A stretch of 63,430 nt of DNA from Clostridiales bacterium UBA3953 (GCA_002385415.1 DGDL01000016.1:1-63430); one strand, 5' to 3'. Counted from the first letter of the stretch, positions 35,576 through 44,644 are shown. A program made the numbers and translations. The notes: a model not told the origin generated them from the letters alone.

Positions 35576-36262
35576 TCACGCCTGCTCCGGCTTTATCTCA
35601 AGACAGTAGCCGACGCCACGCTGGGCCTTTATCTCAACGTTTGCGCCGAGCGCGGCGAGTTTTTTGCGCAGGTGAGAAATGTAAACCCACACCACGCCTA
35701 TTTCGGCTTCGGAGTCGTATCCCCATACATGCGACATAAACTGCTCGGTGGACACAATCCGCTGAGGGTTTGACATCATCAGCTCGAGCATCTGAAACTC
35801 GCGGTTGCCCAGCCGGCATGATGAGCCGCCCTCGACCGAAAGCTCGAGCGTTTCTCGGTTAAGGCGTATGTTGCCGTATTTCAGCTCGCCCGGTACATAC
35901 TGCGATCTCCGCCGCATCATGGCCCTTATTCTTGCCAAAAGCTCGCCGGTATCAAACGGCTTTGTCAGATAGTCGTCGGCGCCGGCGTCCAGCCCCGTTA
36001 TGCGGTCGGCGACATCGCTCTTTGCGGTCAGCAGCAGTACGGGCACATCGATGCCCCGCTTGCGCAGCTCGGTGAGCACCGATACGCCGTCGCGGCGGGG
36101 CAGCATAATGTCAAGGATAACTCCGTCATAATCGCCGCTGGCCGCGTAGTCAAGCGCGTCTTGACCGTCGTAAACCGCATCCACAGAGTAATTGTTGTGT
36201 CGCAAAATAGCACAAAGCGCCGCGGAAAGTTCGCGCTCGTCTTCGGCAATCAGCAGCTTCAC
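35576..36262 (-). CDS. OmpR/PhoB family response regulator
   Basis: 228 residues. Receiver domain with acidic pair Glu7/Asp8, phosphoacceptor Asp51 (ILDIMLPRRDG), Thr79 and Lys101 (TKPFDTGE). The C-terminal winged helix shows VSTEQFMSHVWGYD and a recognition part reading VYISHLRKKLAALG, ending QRGVGYCLEI. Cotranscribed with the histidine kinase just downstream and probably with the esterase gene 28 bp upstream. It likely controls this cluster or transport genes outside the window. Confidence 0.95.
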   Translation of the reverse strand: MKLLIAEDERELSAALCAILRHNNYSVDAVYDGQDALDYAASGDYDGVILDIMLPRRDGVSVLTELRKRGIDVPVLLLTAKSDVADRITGLDAGADDYLTKPFDTGELLARIRAMMRRRSQYVPGELKYGNIRLNRETLELSVEGGSSCRLGNREFQMLELMMSNPQRIVSTEQFMSHVWGYDSEAEIGVVWVYISHLRKKLAALGANVEIKAQRGVGYCLEIKPEQA

Positions 36263-36290
36263 GGCATATCCTCCTTGTCAAAGGGTAAAT

Positions 36291-38267
36291 TTATACTGTT
36301 TTTCTCGGTATCAGCACTATTTTTTCCAAACTGACCGCCTTTATGGGGCAGTCAGACAAATCAAACGAAAAGATCACGCGGGTGCAGTGTTTTTCCGGCA
36401 GCTCAAACGAAACAAAATACCCGTCGCGGTCGGGGTCGGACGAGCCTTCCGGCACAGCATCGAACCAAAGGGTTTCATCATCACCGTATCCAAACCCGAC
36501 TTTAACTTTTGCCTCTTTGTTTCCTATTATATCAAATGTCATCCCGGAATAATTATACATGTCGAGCCGGTTTGCGGTATAAGAGGGCGCATAGACTTCC
36601 GCTTTGCCGTCCGAGCCGGCTATAATGCGGAGGGCGCCTGTTTCAAGTGTGAAAACATTGTCGCGGCAAATCTGGGTGCCGGGCGACGCAACCCAGGTCG
36701 GGCGCGGATATGCGTCGATTTTGCGGAAATCGCTCGGGTCTACATAGGCAACGACAAATACCGAGTCGCGGTCGGTGTGCAACCAGGGCTTCGGCTCGAT
36801 GCGGACGGCGCCTTCGCGGTCGGTCATAAATGGCGCGACGGGCATCCCGCCACAATAGACCCTGCCCGACATCTCGAGACAGGAGACCATGTATGCCGCG
36901 TGAACCGGATTTTCGATGTGCGGGTGTGATAGCACTACAGACGAGCCGCATATCTCGGCGTTTGCCTCGACATAAAGACCGCTTTCGTCGGCTATGTAAA
37001 ATCCGCGGATTTTGCTGTCCGTGCAGGTGACAGGGCTGTTGCCGCTGTTGAAGCGCACCGTCAGGCTGCCTTGCTCGCGCAATACCGAGCTCATTGTCAC
37101 CGCTGTGCGAATACCCTCTCCGCCGTAGCAGCGATTAAAGGCAAGCGTGCCCATGCGCTCCCCGATTTCATATTTGTTTGTCGGATGAATCGGGTGATTC
37201 TGCATGCCGAATGCCCATACAGGGGAGAGATCGTATACGGTTACAATGCCGAACTTATCAGGCTCGGCTTCGGTGGCATCGGTAAACGCCTGGTTGAGAT
37301 AACCGAAGGTGCACTCGTCTTCGCTGTAAAGCCACGGATATATCTGCGAACAGATCATTTGATAGGTGATGCCGTCGGGCGCAAAGCGCTCGCTGTATAC
37401 ATTGTGGTATGCCCGAAGTGCGGCAAGGTAATATGCGCCGCTTTCACGCGAGATAACGTTCGACTCGCCCTGATACCACAGCGTTCCGCGCATGCGCATG
37501 CCGCGCAGGGGCGCAACTTTAAGATTGAAAAGGGCACAGGGCTGGGTGTAGTTGGCCCATTCGTGGGTGTTGAACTTCTCTTCGGTGGGGAGACGACCGA
37601 TTTTGTCGATATAGCTCTGGATTTCTCCGCCGTCCATGACAGACCCGCGGGGCAGCCACGCCTCGATTGCGGTGCCGCCAACCGATACGTTGAGAAATCC
37701 TACAGGAACCTCTTTACCCGCTTGCGTGAGAAGCTCGTAAAGTTGTGTCACGGCCGCGCAGGCGCATGCCGAAACACCGTCAAGTGCGGCGGCTTCGTCT
37801 GCGGTAATCCATTTGCCGGCAAGGTCGGCGCTTTCATCGAACGGGAACTTGCCGTCCATTGCAAGGCCGCCAAGCCAGTCCTGAGCGAATATGCGAATCT
37901 TTTTGCCGGCCATGCGGGCGTAAAGCTCGCCGCGGCTGCGCATAAATGAGTTGGGCATTTCCATGTTGGACTGTCCCGATGCAAGCCAAAGCTCGCCGAA
38001 CAGAATGTCGCGTATCTCTCTGCTTTCTTCGGAGTCGGAAATAACAAGGTCGTATGTATCCAATGATGCCGGTGGCGCCTGGAGCGGCAGAATGAACGAA
38101 CCGTCGCTGTCGGCGTTGGTTTCAAATCGGCAAGAGTCTCCTCCGCGCTTAGTCAGCACTGCTGTTACCTTGCTGTTTGGCGCTGCTTTTCCGGGAATCT
38201 CAAAGCTTGTCCCGCCCTGAAACAGCGCTCCCGATGAAAAAACGGACGGCAGAAAAATCATGGCCAA
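36291..38267 (-). CDS. Sialate O-acetylesterase family (SGNH) protein
   Basis: 658 residues, cytosolic by lack of a signal peptide. A beta-sandwich start (SVFSSGALFQGGTSFEIPGK, then a Ser/Asp-rich segment) precedes the SGNH esterase core: WLASGQSNMEMP carries the catalytic Ser, LWYQGESNV the oxyanion-type block, and NHPIHPTNKYEIG the catalytic Asp/His region. Another beta domain closes the protein. Family members remove acetyl groups from sialic acid or from acetylated xylan. Next to a GH43 gene and a two-component system, the xylan reading seems more likely. GGAG lies 7-8 nt before ATG 38267. Confidence 0.84.
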   Translation of the reverse strand: MAMIFLPSVFSSGALFQGGTSFEIPGKAAPNSKVTAVLTKRGGDSCRFETNADSDGSFILPLQAPPASLDTYDLVISDSEESREIRDILFGELWLASGQSNMEMPNSFMRSRGELYARMAGKKIRIFAQDWLGGLAMDGKFPFDESADLAGKWITADEAAALDGVSACACAAVTQLYELLTQAGKEVPVGFLNVSVGGTAIEAWLPRGSVMDGGEIQSYIDKIGRLPTEEKFNTHEWANYTQPCALFNLKVAPLRGMRMRGTLWYQGESNVISRESGAYYLAALRAYHNVYSERFAPDGITYQMICSQIYPWLYSEDECTFGYLNQAFTDATEAEPDKFGIVTVYDLSPVWAFGMQNHPIHPTNKYEIGERMGTLAFNRCYGGEGIRTAVTMSSVLREQGSLTVRFNSGNSPVTCTDSKIRGFYIADESGLYVEANAEICGSSVVLSHPHIENPVHAAYMVSCLEMSGRVYCGGMPVAPFMTDREGAVRIEPKPWLHTDRDSVFVVAYVDPSDFRKIDAYPRPTWVASPGTQICRDNVFTLETGALRIIAGSDGKAEVYAPSYTANRLDMYNYSGMTFDIIGNKEAKVKVGFGYGDDETLWFDAVPEGSSDPDRDGYFVSFELPEKHCTRVIFSFDLSDCPIKAVSLEKIVLIPRKTV

Positions 38268-38444
38268 CTCTCCAAATTGTTTATATAAATTTTGTGTATG
38301 ACGACCTCTGTCGTCGATGTGCCATTTATAAAGTTATTATATCATTCTAAGGTCATTTTTACAAGACATGGCGAATTATATATGTAATTTTTTCGCTTTG
38401 GGCGGTATTAACTTGTGAGCAAAGCATAAAAGTGATCCGGCTTG

Positions 38445-38473
38445 TTGAAATAAGCCGGGTGTGCGTATATAAT
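38445..38473 (+). promoter_or_regulatory. Promoter of the acyl-CoA synthetase gene
   Basis: TTGAAA (38445-38450), 17 bp, TATAAT (38468-38473); the start codon is 31 bp beyond the -10. Confidence 0.75.
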
Positions 38474-38503
38474 ATTGTTTTAGAACTACTCGGAGGACCG
38501 GCA

Positions 38504-40306
38504 ATGGCAAAAAGCTTCAGTGATCTGATCAGTTATTTTAATATAAAGGAATATATTAACCAAATCATGGGGCGGAGTTATCCGCCCGAGCGCGAGCGGG
38601 TAATATCCGATTTGCGCGAACTTGTAGATGTGAGCGCGAAAATTCACGGAGAAAGGCCTTTTCTGCGTTTTAAGCGGGACGGCGAGGATTTTTCACTTTC
38701 ATTTGCCGGGCTGCTTAAAATGACGGAGCGGCTCGGAACCGCATTCCACGAGCTGGGCATGAAGGGCGGAGTGTCTATTGCGGTGATTGGCGAAACCTCG
38801 CCCGAATGGATTGCTACATATCTGGCGGCTGTCAACAGCGGCAATGTGATAGTGCCGCTCGACCGCGAGCTTACGCCCGACGAGCTGTGTAATTTCATAA
38901 ACCGTGCGGAAGCACGCTGTGTGATTTGCTCTCCCACCATCAGAGCGGTGCTGGAGCCGCGTATCGACAATATGCCCGATGTGCAGTATTTCGGTGTCAT
39001 TCCCGAGGTGGGATTCGGCGAAAACCAGCCCTGCGGCAAACCGGCGGAAAGGCAGTTTGTGCCTTTCAGAGAATTTGTGGGATACGGTCGCGCGCTTATG
39101 GAAGCCGGCGACAGCTCGTTTAAAAATGTTAAAATCGACCGCGACGCCATGTGTGCGATACTGTTCACGTCCGGCACAACCGGTACGAGCAAAGGCGTGA
39201 TGCTTTCCCACCGCAACATCGCGACCGCCATAAACGGGAGCTGGCGAATGATTGATGTCGGGCCGGATGATGTGCTGGTCTCGGTGCTGCCGATTCATCA
39301 TACCTATGAGATGACATGCGGTATACTCACCCCGCTGCTTGTCGGTTGTACGGTGTGCATCAACGACAGCCTGAAAAATGTTATGCGCAACTTCCAGTAC
39401 TATAAACCGACAATTCTTATACTGGTGCCGCTGTTTGTCAATACAATTTACAAAAGAATAATGGATACGGCGCGCAAAAAAGGCGTTGACAAAAAGCTGG
39501 AGGTAGCCACCAAAGTGTCCGACACGTTGCGCGTGGCCGGCGTTGATTTGCGCCGCGCGCTGTTTGCCGAAATTATGGAGACATTCGGCGGCAGGCTCGA
39601 AAAAATAGTCTGCGGCGGCGCACCGCTTAACCCGGAAATGATAGGGCATTTCGAGTCGTTCGGCATAAACCTTACGCAAGGTTACGGTATCACAGAGTGC
39701 GCGCCGCTGATTTCGGTTTGCCCGTTTAACTGGAAGAAAGACCGCTCGGTCGGGCTTCCGATACCGGGCCTTGAGGTTATAATAGACGTCGAGGATACCT
39801 CCGGCGGCCTGCCTATAGGCGAGATACTCGTGCGCGGCGACAATGTTATGCTCGGATACTACAAAGCGCCCGAGCTTACAGAAGCGGCTATTGTGGACGG
39901 CTGGTTCCATACCGGGGATTACGGCTACATAGATGCGGACGGATTCCTCTATATTACAGGCCGCAAGAAAAATGTCATCGTGCTTGAAAACGGCAAAAAC
40001 GTTTATCCCGAAGAAATTGAGGAGCATCTTGAGACAATAAGGCTTGTTGCGGAGTGCGCGGTCATCGGCAGACGCTCCGACGACGGCGAGTCGATACTCA
40101 TAACGGCTATAATATATCCGGACTATGAGTATGCAAAGTCAATCGGGCTGGACGACAAGGCGGCTATTGATGCAAAACTCAAGGACGAGATAACCGCGCT
40201 CAATAAAACTTTGCCCGGTTTCCGTCAAATCCGCAAATACGAACTTCGCGACGAGCCTTTCCCAAAGACCACGTCAAAGAAAATAATCCGCCATTTGATA
40301 AGCTGA
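38504..40306 (+). CDS. Long-chain fatty acid-CoA ligase family AMP-binding protein
   Basis: 600 residues. Activates a fatty acid as acyl-AMP and transfers it to CoA or another thiol. Motifs: ILFTSGTTGTSKGVMLSH (P-loop), GYGITECAPLIS, GWFHTGDYGYIDADGFLYI and GRKKNVIVLENGKNVYPEE, with the catalytic Lys region TTSKKIIRH at the end. The start is ATG 38504, 6 nt after CGGAGGA; the longer frame from 38432 has no ribosome site. It stands alone between its own promoter and terminator. Chain-length preference is not readable from sequence. Confidence 0.9.
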   Translation: MAKSFSDLISYFNIKEYINQIMGRSYPPERERVISDLRELVDVSAKIHGERPFLRFKRDGEDFSLSFAGLLKMTERLGTAFHELGMKGGVSIAVIGETSPEWIATYLAAVNSGNVIVPLDRELTPDELCNFINRAEARCVICSPTIRAVLEPRIDNMPDVQYFGVIPEVGFGENQPCGKPAERQFVPFREFVGYGRALMEAGDSSFKNVKIDRDAMCAILFTSGTTGTSKGVMLSHRNIATAINGSWRMIDVGPDDVLVSVLPIHHTYEMTCGILTPLLVGCTVCINDSLKNVMRNFQYYKPTILILVPLFVNTIYKRIMDTARKKGVDKKLEVATKVSDTLRVAGVDLRRALFAEIMETFGGRLEKIVCGGAPLNPEMIGHFESFGINLTQGYGITECAPLISVCPFNWKKDRSVGLPIPGLEVIIDVEDTSGGLPIGEILVRGDNVMLGYYKAPELTEAAIVDGWFHTGDYGYIDADGFLYITGRKKNVIVLENGKNVYPEEIEEHLETIRLVAECAVIGRRSDDGESILITAIIYPDYEYAKSIGLDDKAAIDAKLKDEITALNKTLPGFRQIRKYELRDEPFPKTTSKKIIRHLIS

Positions 40307-40386
40307 TCGGTTGTGTTAAAAGTGTAGAAAATCCCGCAATTTTATATTTTAGTCAAAAGTGAAAATATAGTTGCAATTGATAACAG

Positions 40387-40419
40387 TACGTCGGAAGCTG
40401 TCGCTTCCGACGTATTTTT
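40387..40419 (+). terminator. Terminator of the acyl-CoA synthetase gene
   Basis: Eleven-pair stem TACGTCGGAAG/CTTCCGACGTA with a 6-nt loop and TTTTT. Confidence 0.93.
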
Positions 40420-40751
40420 CAGGTGCAGATTATAATTTTACATATACGGGGCTGCCAAAAGATACCGGAAAACACAGCCATAAATGCCAATTAATTATAA
40501 ATGTAACTAATAATTTGTGCATATTGACAAAGAAATTCAATAATTATGAGTTTAAATTAATCGCGTTAACAGACTATTTACAAAATACCGAATATTCGTT
40601 TTCAACCCGGTGCTATAATCGTTTTGCCTGGATGGAAGGTGGTTGTCCTCTCCGCGCATAACTAAAAAACGGAGGTAAAAGGGCGGTCGTCGGTTGCATC
40701 CGCGCCCATTCGCGCAATGTGACGGGCGTTCGTCCCACCAAACCAACAGCC
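40420..40751 (+). promoter_or_regulatory. Long leader region of the SleB-type hydrolase gene
   Basis: The AT-rich first half holds no gene. An extended -10 (TGC-TATAAT, 40614-40619) without a good -35 may start transcription near 40626. The remaining ~125 nt are G-rich: GGAGGT at 40670-40675 is not followed by any in-frame start of the hydrolase, and GGGCGG/CCGCGCCC can pair around it. A regulated leader is possible; I recognise no riboswitch. Confidence 0.4.
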
Positions 40752-41819
40752 ATGAAGAAGACACTTTCGGCGCTTTGCGTTGTGTTGACGCTGGTGCTTG
40801 CATCAAGCCTCATAGCGCAAGCTGCGTCTCTGCTGCCGGGAGGAGACGAGTTTAACGGCACTCAAGAGTTCATTCTCCCCAGCGAAACTGAGATCTGTGA
40901 CAATGAAGATTGGCAAGACGAGAACTTTGCCATACCCGTTACCCCTGCGGTACCGGAAAACCCTGCCGAACCGCATACTACGGTATCAAGCGATAAAGCT
41001 GCTGCAGCCGACGGCACCGCAGTGCTTTCGGCGGTCGATGCGGCACCACAGCAGTCTGAACTTAACACAAACACGCTCAAGATTGCTTTCGGCGGCGTCG
41101 TAAGCAAAACGGTAATACCGATACTCGTAAACGGCGTTACTTACGTTCCTTTCCGTGCATTTTGCCTTGAAACGGTTCCCGGCGCGGAAATCTCATGGGA
41201 TCCCGAAACAAACACGGCATTATGCAATGCACCGTCGCTTGACATCGAGGTGCCCTATGGTGAGACATACATAATCGCAAACGGCCGTGTGATTTTCCGG
41301 CACGACGCCAACATTGCGATAAGCTGCACAATGTATGTGCCGGTTCGCTCGCTTGCAAAAGCTATCGGCGCCAAAGTGGAGTGGCGCCCGAATGAAATGT
41401 GCGTCAATCTCGAGCTGACCGGCAAGCCGATTACACCGGCTTCCCAGTTTTACAATCAAAACGATTTGCTGTGGCTGGCGCGTATTATAAACGCCGAAAG
41501 CAAGTATGAGCCTCTGCTCGGCAAAATCGCGGTAGGCGACGTTATTTTAAACCGCGTTGCCCATCCCGATTTCCCCGACACTATTTACGATGTGATATTT
41601 GACGACCGCTATGCGATACAGTTTCATCCTGTCACCTCGCCGATTATTTACAATACACCGTCCGAGGAAAGCATCATAGCGGCAAAAGCCTGTCTCGAAG
41701 GCTTTTCAGTTTCAAAGTCCATTCTTTACTTCATGAATCCGCGCCTTGCCGTATCTAACTGGATTTCGCGCAACCGCAGCTTTGTGATGACAATAGGTAA
41801 TCACAGCTTCTACGCGTAA
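40752..41819 (+). CDS. SleB-type cell wall hydrolase with copper-amine-oxidase-like N domain
   Basis: 355 residues. Signal peptide (MKKTLSALCVVLTLVLASSL, cut after IAQA), a Pro/Glu/Ala-rich linker, a copper-amine-oxidase N-terminal-type domain (PILVNGVTYVPFRAF, MYVPVRSLAKAIGAKVEW), then a Hydrolase_2 (SleB/CwlJ) domain reading LLWLARIINAESKYEPLLGK, where the Glu is the presumed lytic transglycosylase acid, and AVGDVILNRV. Proteins of this kind cut peptidoglycan in growth or in spore germination. The start is chosen at ATG 40752 to give the signal peptide; GTG 40719 is in frame too and neither has a good ribosome site. Confidence 0.87.
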   Translation: MKKTLSALCVVLTLVLASSLIAQAASLLPGGDEFNGTQEFILPSETEICDNEDWQDENFAIPVTPAVPENPAEPHTTVSSDKAAAADGTAVLSAVDAAPQQSELNTNTLKIAFGGVVSKTVIPILVNGVTYVPFRAFCLETVPGAEISWDPETNTALCNAPSLDIEVPYGETYIIANGRVIFRHDANIAISCTMYVPVRSLAKAIGAKVEWRPNEMCVNLELTGKPITPASQFYNQNDLLWLARIINAESKYEPLLGKIAVGDVILNRVAHPDFPDTIYDVIFDDRYAIQFHPVTSPIIYNTPSEESIIAAKACLEGFSVSKSILYFMNPRLAVSNWISRNRSFVMTIGNHSFYA

Positions 41820-41852
41820 AAATACGCACACCATACAATCAAATAGCCGTTA

Positions 41853-41887
41853 GGCGCCCGGATAAATGTCCGGGCGCCGGTTTATTT
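41853..41887 (+). terminator. Terminator of the SleB-type hydrolase gene
   Basis: Ten-pair stem GGCGCCCGGA/TCCGGGCGCC with a 6-nt loop, then GGTTTATTT. Confidence 0.85.
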
Positions 41888-41890
41888 GCT

Positions 41891-41923
41891 CAAAAAACGG
41901 CGGGCCGTTTTCGCGATCCGCCG
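41891..41923 (-). terminator. Terminator of the zinc-ribbon membrane protein gene
   Basis: On the minus strand CGGCGG/CCGCCG around a 14-nt loop is followed by TTTTTT, 14 bp after the stop codon. Confidence 0.82.
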
Positions 41924-41936
41924 GGTTAACACAATA

Positions 41937-42452
41937 TTAGCGTATAAGCGTATATTTGCCTATTATGGGAATTTCAATCGCTTTGCCGCCTATAGCGTTG
42001 ACGAGCAACACTATAAACATTGCGAAGGGAACAATCCAAAGCAGGCCGCTCACCAGAGCTCCGATAAGCCAAAACAGTATGAAAATTACGCCGAGGAAGC
42101 TAAAAACTGCATAAATAATGTTGACGGCAATTCCGAACACAACCGAAAAAATCAAAAGCAAAAGACCTTGATTTGCATAAAACCTTGCAAATTTGGATTG
42201 CGGGGACGCGACAAGCGGTATAAAGAACAGGATTCCGAAACAGGCTAAAATCGCGTAAGTTTTGTTTGCCGCCACGTCTTGCGGGTCAAACTCCGATGTG
42301 CGGTCGGTGAAATACCGGCCGAACTTGGCGGAGGATTCCTGCTCACCGCCGCTTTGCGACTGCGACGTTTCGTCTGCGAATTTTGAGCCACAGGCACCGC
42401 AGAACTTTGTTTCGTCGGGCATTTGGGCGCCGCATTTTGTGCAGGTCTTCAT
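41937..42452 (-). CDS. Zinc-ribbon membrane protein with DUF4870-like domain
   Basis: 171 residues. A zinc ribbon (CTKCG...FCGACGS) at the N-terminus, a short Ser/Gln/Glu linker, then three or four membrane helices with FARFYANQGLLLLIFSVVFG and a final NAIGGKAIEIPIIGKYTLI that match the DUF4870/Tic20-like group. GAGGTGG lies 11-12 nt before ATG 42452. Function unknown; proteins of this kind are common single genes in Clostridia. Confidence 0.85.
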   Translation of the reverse strand: MKTCTKCGAQMPDETKFCGACGSKFADETSQSQSGGEQESSAKFGRYFTDRTSEFDPQDVAANKTYAILACFGILFFIPLVASPQSKFARFYANQGLLLLIFSVVFGIAVNIIYAVFSFLGVIFILFWLIGALVSGLLWIVPFAMFIVLLVNAIGGKAIEIPIIGKYTLIR

Positions 42453-42735
42453 TGTATGTAAACCACCTCTCTAAAATAAGTATGGGTTTTGCGGCGATAT
42501 TGTGCTGTTATCTTGGCCTCGCCATATATATGCCGCAGTTCGCTTGCAGCATAAAGAGCAGGGAAAGCATTATATTGCCGGCGCAGGTGCCGGCGTGCCG
42601 CCCAAAGAATTGCTGAGGCAGCCGCCGGCGGGCCTGCACCACCAAACTATTATATGCTCGGCTTGCAGCACGTTGTGCTAAACATTTCGCGGGTCTGCCC
42701 CGTGAAAATGCGAGATTTTTTATCGAGGCGCTGCT

Positions 42736-43461
42736 TTATTCATTGTCGAGGGTCTTCAGGAAGTCGATGCAGCGCTTGACTTCGGACAGACCGTCGGGAT
42801 TGAGCGTTTCGCTTTCGACGACTATTGTCATGCCAAGCTCAATGGCGGCCTGACGCACTGCCTTGACCGGGGCGGTGCCTTCGCCGAGTGCGAACCCTTC
42901 ACCTTTTGCGTTGCCGTCTTTGAGGTGGATGATGCGCACGCGGTGGGCAAGGCGCTTTATCAGCTCGACGGGGTCGAGACCGGCATGGTATGCCCAGTAG
43001 GTGTCGATCTGGAAAAGTATGTCGGAGCGGCGCTGCATCTCCTCGTGCACTATTTGCCCGTCCTTGTTAGGCTGAAACTCGAAGCTGTGGTTGTGATAGT
43101 GCAGATTAATGCCGTGCTCGGCCAGCTTTGGCCCGAACTCGTTTATCACATTGATGAAATCGTCGAGCTTTTTGCTGTCCGACAGGTCGGCGCCGGGGAT
43201 TATGATGTTCTCGTTGCCGATTTCTTTGTGATACTCGACGGTTTTCTCGAAATCGAAAGCGATTTCCTGCCAGCCGGTATGAGTGCCGGAAACACGCAGC
43301 CCGGTGTTGTCAAGCATGCGCTTGATTTCCTTTGCGGGAATACCGAAGAATCCCGCGAACTCAACGAAAGAGTATCCCATCTCCGCTACTTTCTCGAGCG
43401 CATACTCCATGTTTTTGTCGGTTACGTCGCGCACGCTGTATAACTGAAGGCCGTATTGCAT
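42736..43461 (-). CDS. Sugar phosphate isomerase/epimerase (xylose isomerase-like TIM barrel)
   Basis: 241 residues, AP endonuclease family 2 fold. MQYGLQLYSVRD at the start, THTGWQ, IIIPGADL, LHYHNHSFEF, QIDTYWAYHAG and IIHLKDGN give the spaced Glu, Asp and His metal ligands of these sugar isomerases; the closing VVESETL supplies the last Glu. Cytosolic. It probably acts on a hexulose or inosose derivative, but no neighbour narrows this down. The 283 bp on its downstream side (42453-42735) carry only GC-rich palindromes and no gene. Confidence 0.86.
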   Translation of the reverse strand: MQYGLQLYSVRDVTDKNMEYALEKVAEMGYSFVEFAGFFGIPAKEIKRMLDNTGLRVSGTHTGWQEIAFDFEKTVEYHKEIGNENIIIPGADLSDSKKLDDFINVINEFGPKLAEHGINLHYHNHSFEFQPNKDGQIVHEEMQRRSDILFQIDTYWAYHAGLDPVELIKRLAHRVRIIHLKDGNAKGEGFALGEGTAPVKAVRQAAIELGMTIVVESETLNPDGLSEVKRCIDFLKTLDNE

Positions 43462-43583
43462 AATAATCCTCCGTAACTATAATATTGAATAATTGGCAAC
43501 ATCAATTATAACCGATTATAATGGTTAATGCAACAGTAATATAACAGCTTGATGTTTTTCTTAAATGAAATTGCGAATAAATG

Positions 43584-43612
43584 TTGACAACCGGCGAAGA
43601 CTGTGATATAAT
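43584..43612 (+). promoter_or_regulatory. Consensus promoter of infC-rpmI-rplT
   Basis: TTGACA (43584-43589), 17-bp spacer, TATAAT (43607-43612), both perfect. Confidence 0.92.
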
Positions 43613-43778
43613 TAATACAATCAATAAAGCAGGACGATCTCCGTTCTCACCTTGCGGGGCAAAAGCCGCGCGGGTTAATATCGGAAAGGGTAAAGTGCAT
43701 GCCCCGGCAATAGTCGGGGAAAAGTCCTTTGCCTTTGCACGTGACGGAGAGCAGAATGCACTCCGTTTTTTCTTTTTC
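43613..43778 (+). promoter_or_regulatory. L20-type autoregulatory leader of infC-rpmI-rplT
   Basis: The 165-nt leader between promoter and terminator occupies the position of the Firmicute ribosomal L20 leader, in which L20 binds RNA mimicking its 23S rRNA site and causes premature termination. Paired segments visible include GCCCCGGC/GTCGGGG and AAAGTGCA with TTTGCAC, around GGTAAAGTGC. The assignment rests on position and the terminal hairpin rather than on a covariance match. Confidence 0.75.
43744..43778 (+). terminator. Attenuator terminator of the L20 leader
   Basis: Stem ACGGAG/CTCCGT with an 11-nt loop and a long T-run, 75 nt before infC. Confidence 0.85.
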
Positions 43779-43852
43779 TGAAAGCGGAGACACGGCAGCA
43801 CGTTTGCTTTATAAATATTTTTTACCTAATTCCTACCGGAGGTGCTTCACCA

Positions 43853-44512
43853 ATCAAAAACTACAACTCCAAAGAGTATCTTATTAACGAGGAGATCGGC
43901 AGCGTATTGCACATACCGGGCTCCAAGATTCTGCGCGTCGTCGGGCCCGACGGCGAGCAGCTCGGACTTATACCGTATGCAACTGCGCTGAACACCGCTT
44001 ACGACCGCGGGCTCGATCTTGTGCTCATCGCGCAGAAGGCAGACCCGCCCGTATGCCGTATTATGGATTACGGCCGCTTTAAATTCGAGCGCGACAAGAA
44101 AGAAAAAGAGGCCAAAAAGAAACAGCAAGTCATTGAGATAAAGGAGGTACAGCTCTCCTGTCATATCGATATCGGAGACTTTAACACAAAGGGCAACCAT
44201 GCCCGCCGATTCCTCAGCGAAGGCAACAAGGTCAAGGTAAGTGTAAGGTTCCGCGGGCGCCAGCTTGCGCATACCGACATCGGCCGTGACCTGCTCAACA
44301 GATTTGCTGAATATTGCGCCGAGTTCGGCACAGTAGAAAGGCCGCCGAAGATGGAGGGAAGGACAATGATTATGTTCCTTGCCCCGATTAAGGCCACACA
44401 GGCAAAAGGTTCAACAAAACCGAAAAGCGATCCAGCAACCGATGCTGCCCGGGACAAAGGTGCAGCGAATGCCGCAAAAGCGCCCGCAGTCCATGGACAG
44501 AAGAGGGAGTAA
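43853..44512 (+). CDS. infC: Translation initiation factor IF-3, with a non-canonical ATC start codon
   Basis: 219 residues; binds the 30S subunit and checks the start codon-initiator tRNA pairing. YLINEEIGS at the start, ILRVVGPDGEQLGLIP, DPPVCRIMDYGRFKFE and the C domain ending GRTMIMFLAP are all IF-3 blocks. The N-terminus needs the frame to open at 43853, where the codon is ATC, 10 nt after GGAGG (43838-43842); no ATG, GTG or TTG lies in frame between this ribosome site and the conserved residues. Rare start codons are a known autoregulatory feature of infC. A low-complexity Lys/Ala tail of ~40 residues extends the C-terminus. First gene of the L35-L20 operon. Confidence 0.95.
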   Translation: MKNYNSKEYLINEEIGSVLHIPGSKILRVVGPDGEQLGLIPYATALNTAYDRGLDLVLIAQKADPPVCRIMDYGRFKFERDKKEKEAKKKQQVIEIKEVQLSCHIDIGDFNTKGNHARRFLSEGNKVKVSVRFRGRQLAHTDIGRDLLNRFAEYCAEFGTVERPPKMEGRTMIMFLAPIKATQAKGSTKPKSDPATDAARDKGAANAAKAPAVHGQKRE

Positions 44513-44626
44513 GCGTTCCGACAATCTCAATTAACATAGATATATTTGGAATAAACTGAAAGGTTTGATATCTACTGCGGCGGTTTCTCGTAACATTGAG
44601 CCGACGCGACCCGCTGCGGTTATCCG

Positions 44627-44644
44627 CCCGCGCAAAGGCGCGGG
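44627..44644 (+). other. Strong hairpin in the infC-rpmI spacer
   Basis: CCCGCGC-aaag-GCGCGGG, seven GC-rich pairs with a tetraloop, followed by TTAAAT. It lies in an unusually long 244-nt spacer (44513-44756) which holds no gene. It could tune the ratio of IF-3 to L35/L20 or be a second regulatory site. Confidence 0.55.

Noticed and set aside
38699..40027. A 442-codon open frame on the minus strand opposite the acyl-CoA synthetase
   Set aside because: The plus-strand gene has every AMP-binding motif; the antisense product has unusual Cys/His/Tyr-rich composition and no recognisable domain.
11839..40376. The same 16-mer (starting GAAAATATAGTTG) at 11839-11854 and 40361-40376, both shortly before terminators
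   Set aside because: AT-rich and short; about one such chance match is expected in a window of this size, and nothing else is shared around it.
42453..42735. Small gene in the GC-rich spacer between the zinc-ribbon protein and the isomerase
   Set aside because: Only palindromic GC-rich stretches; no frame with both a ribosome site and a plausible protein.
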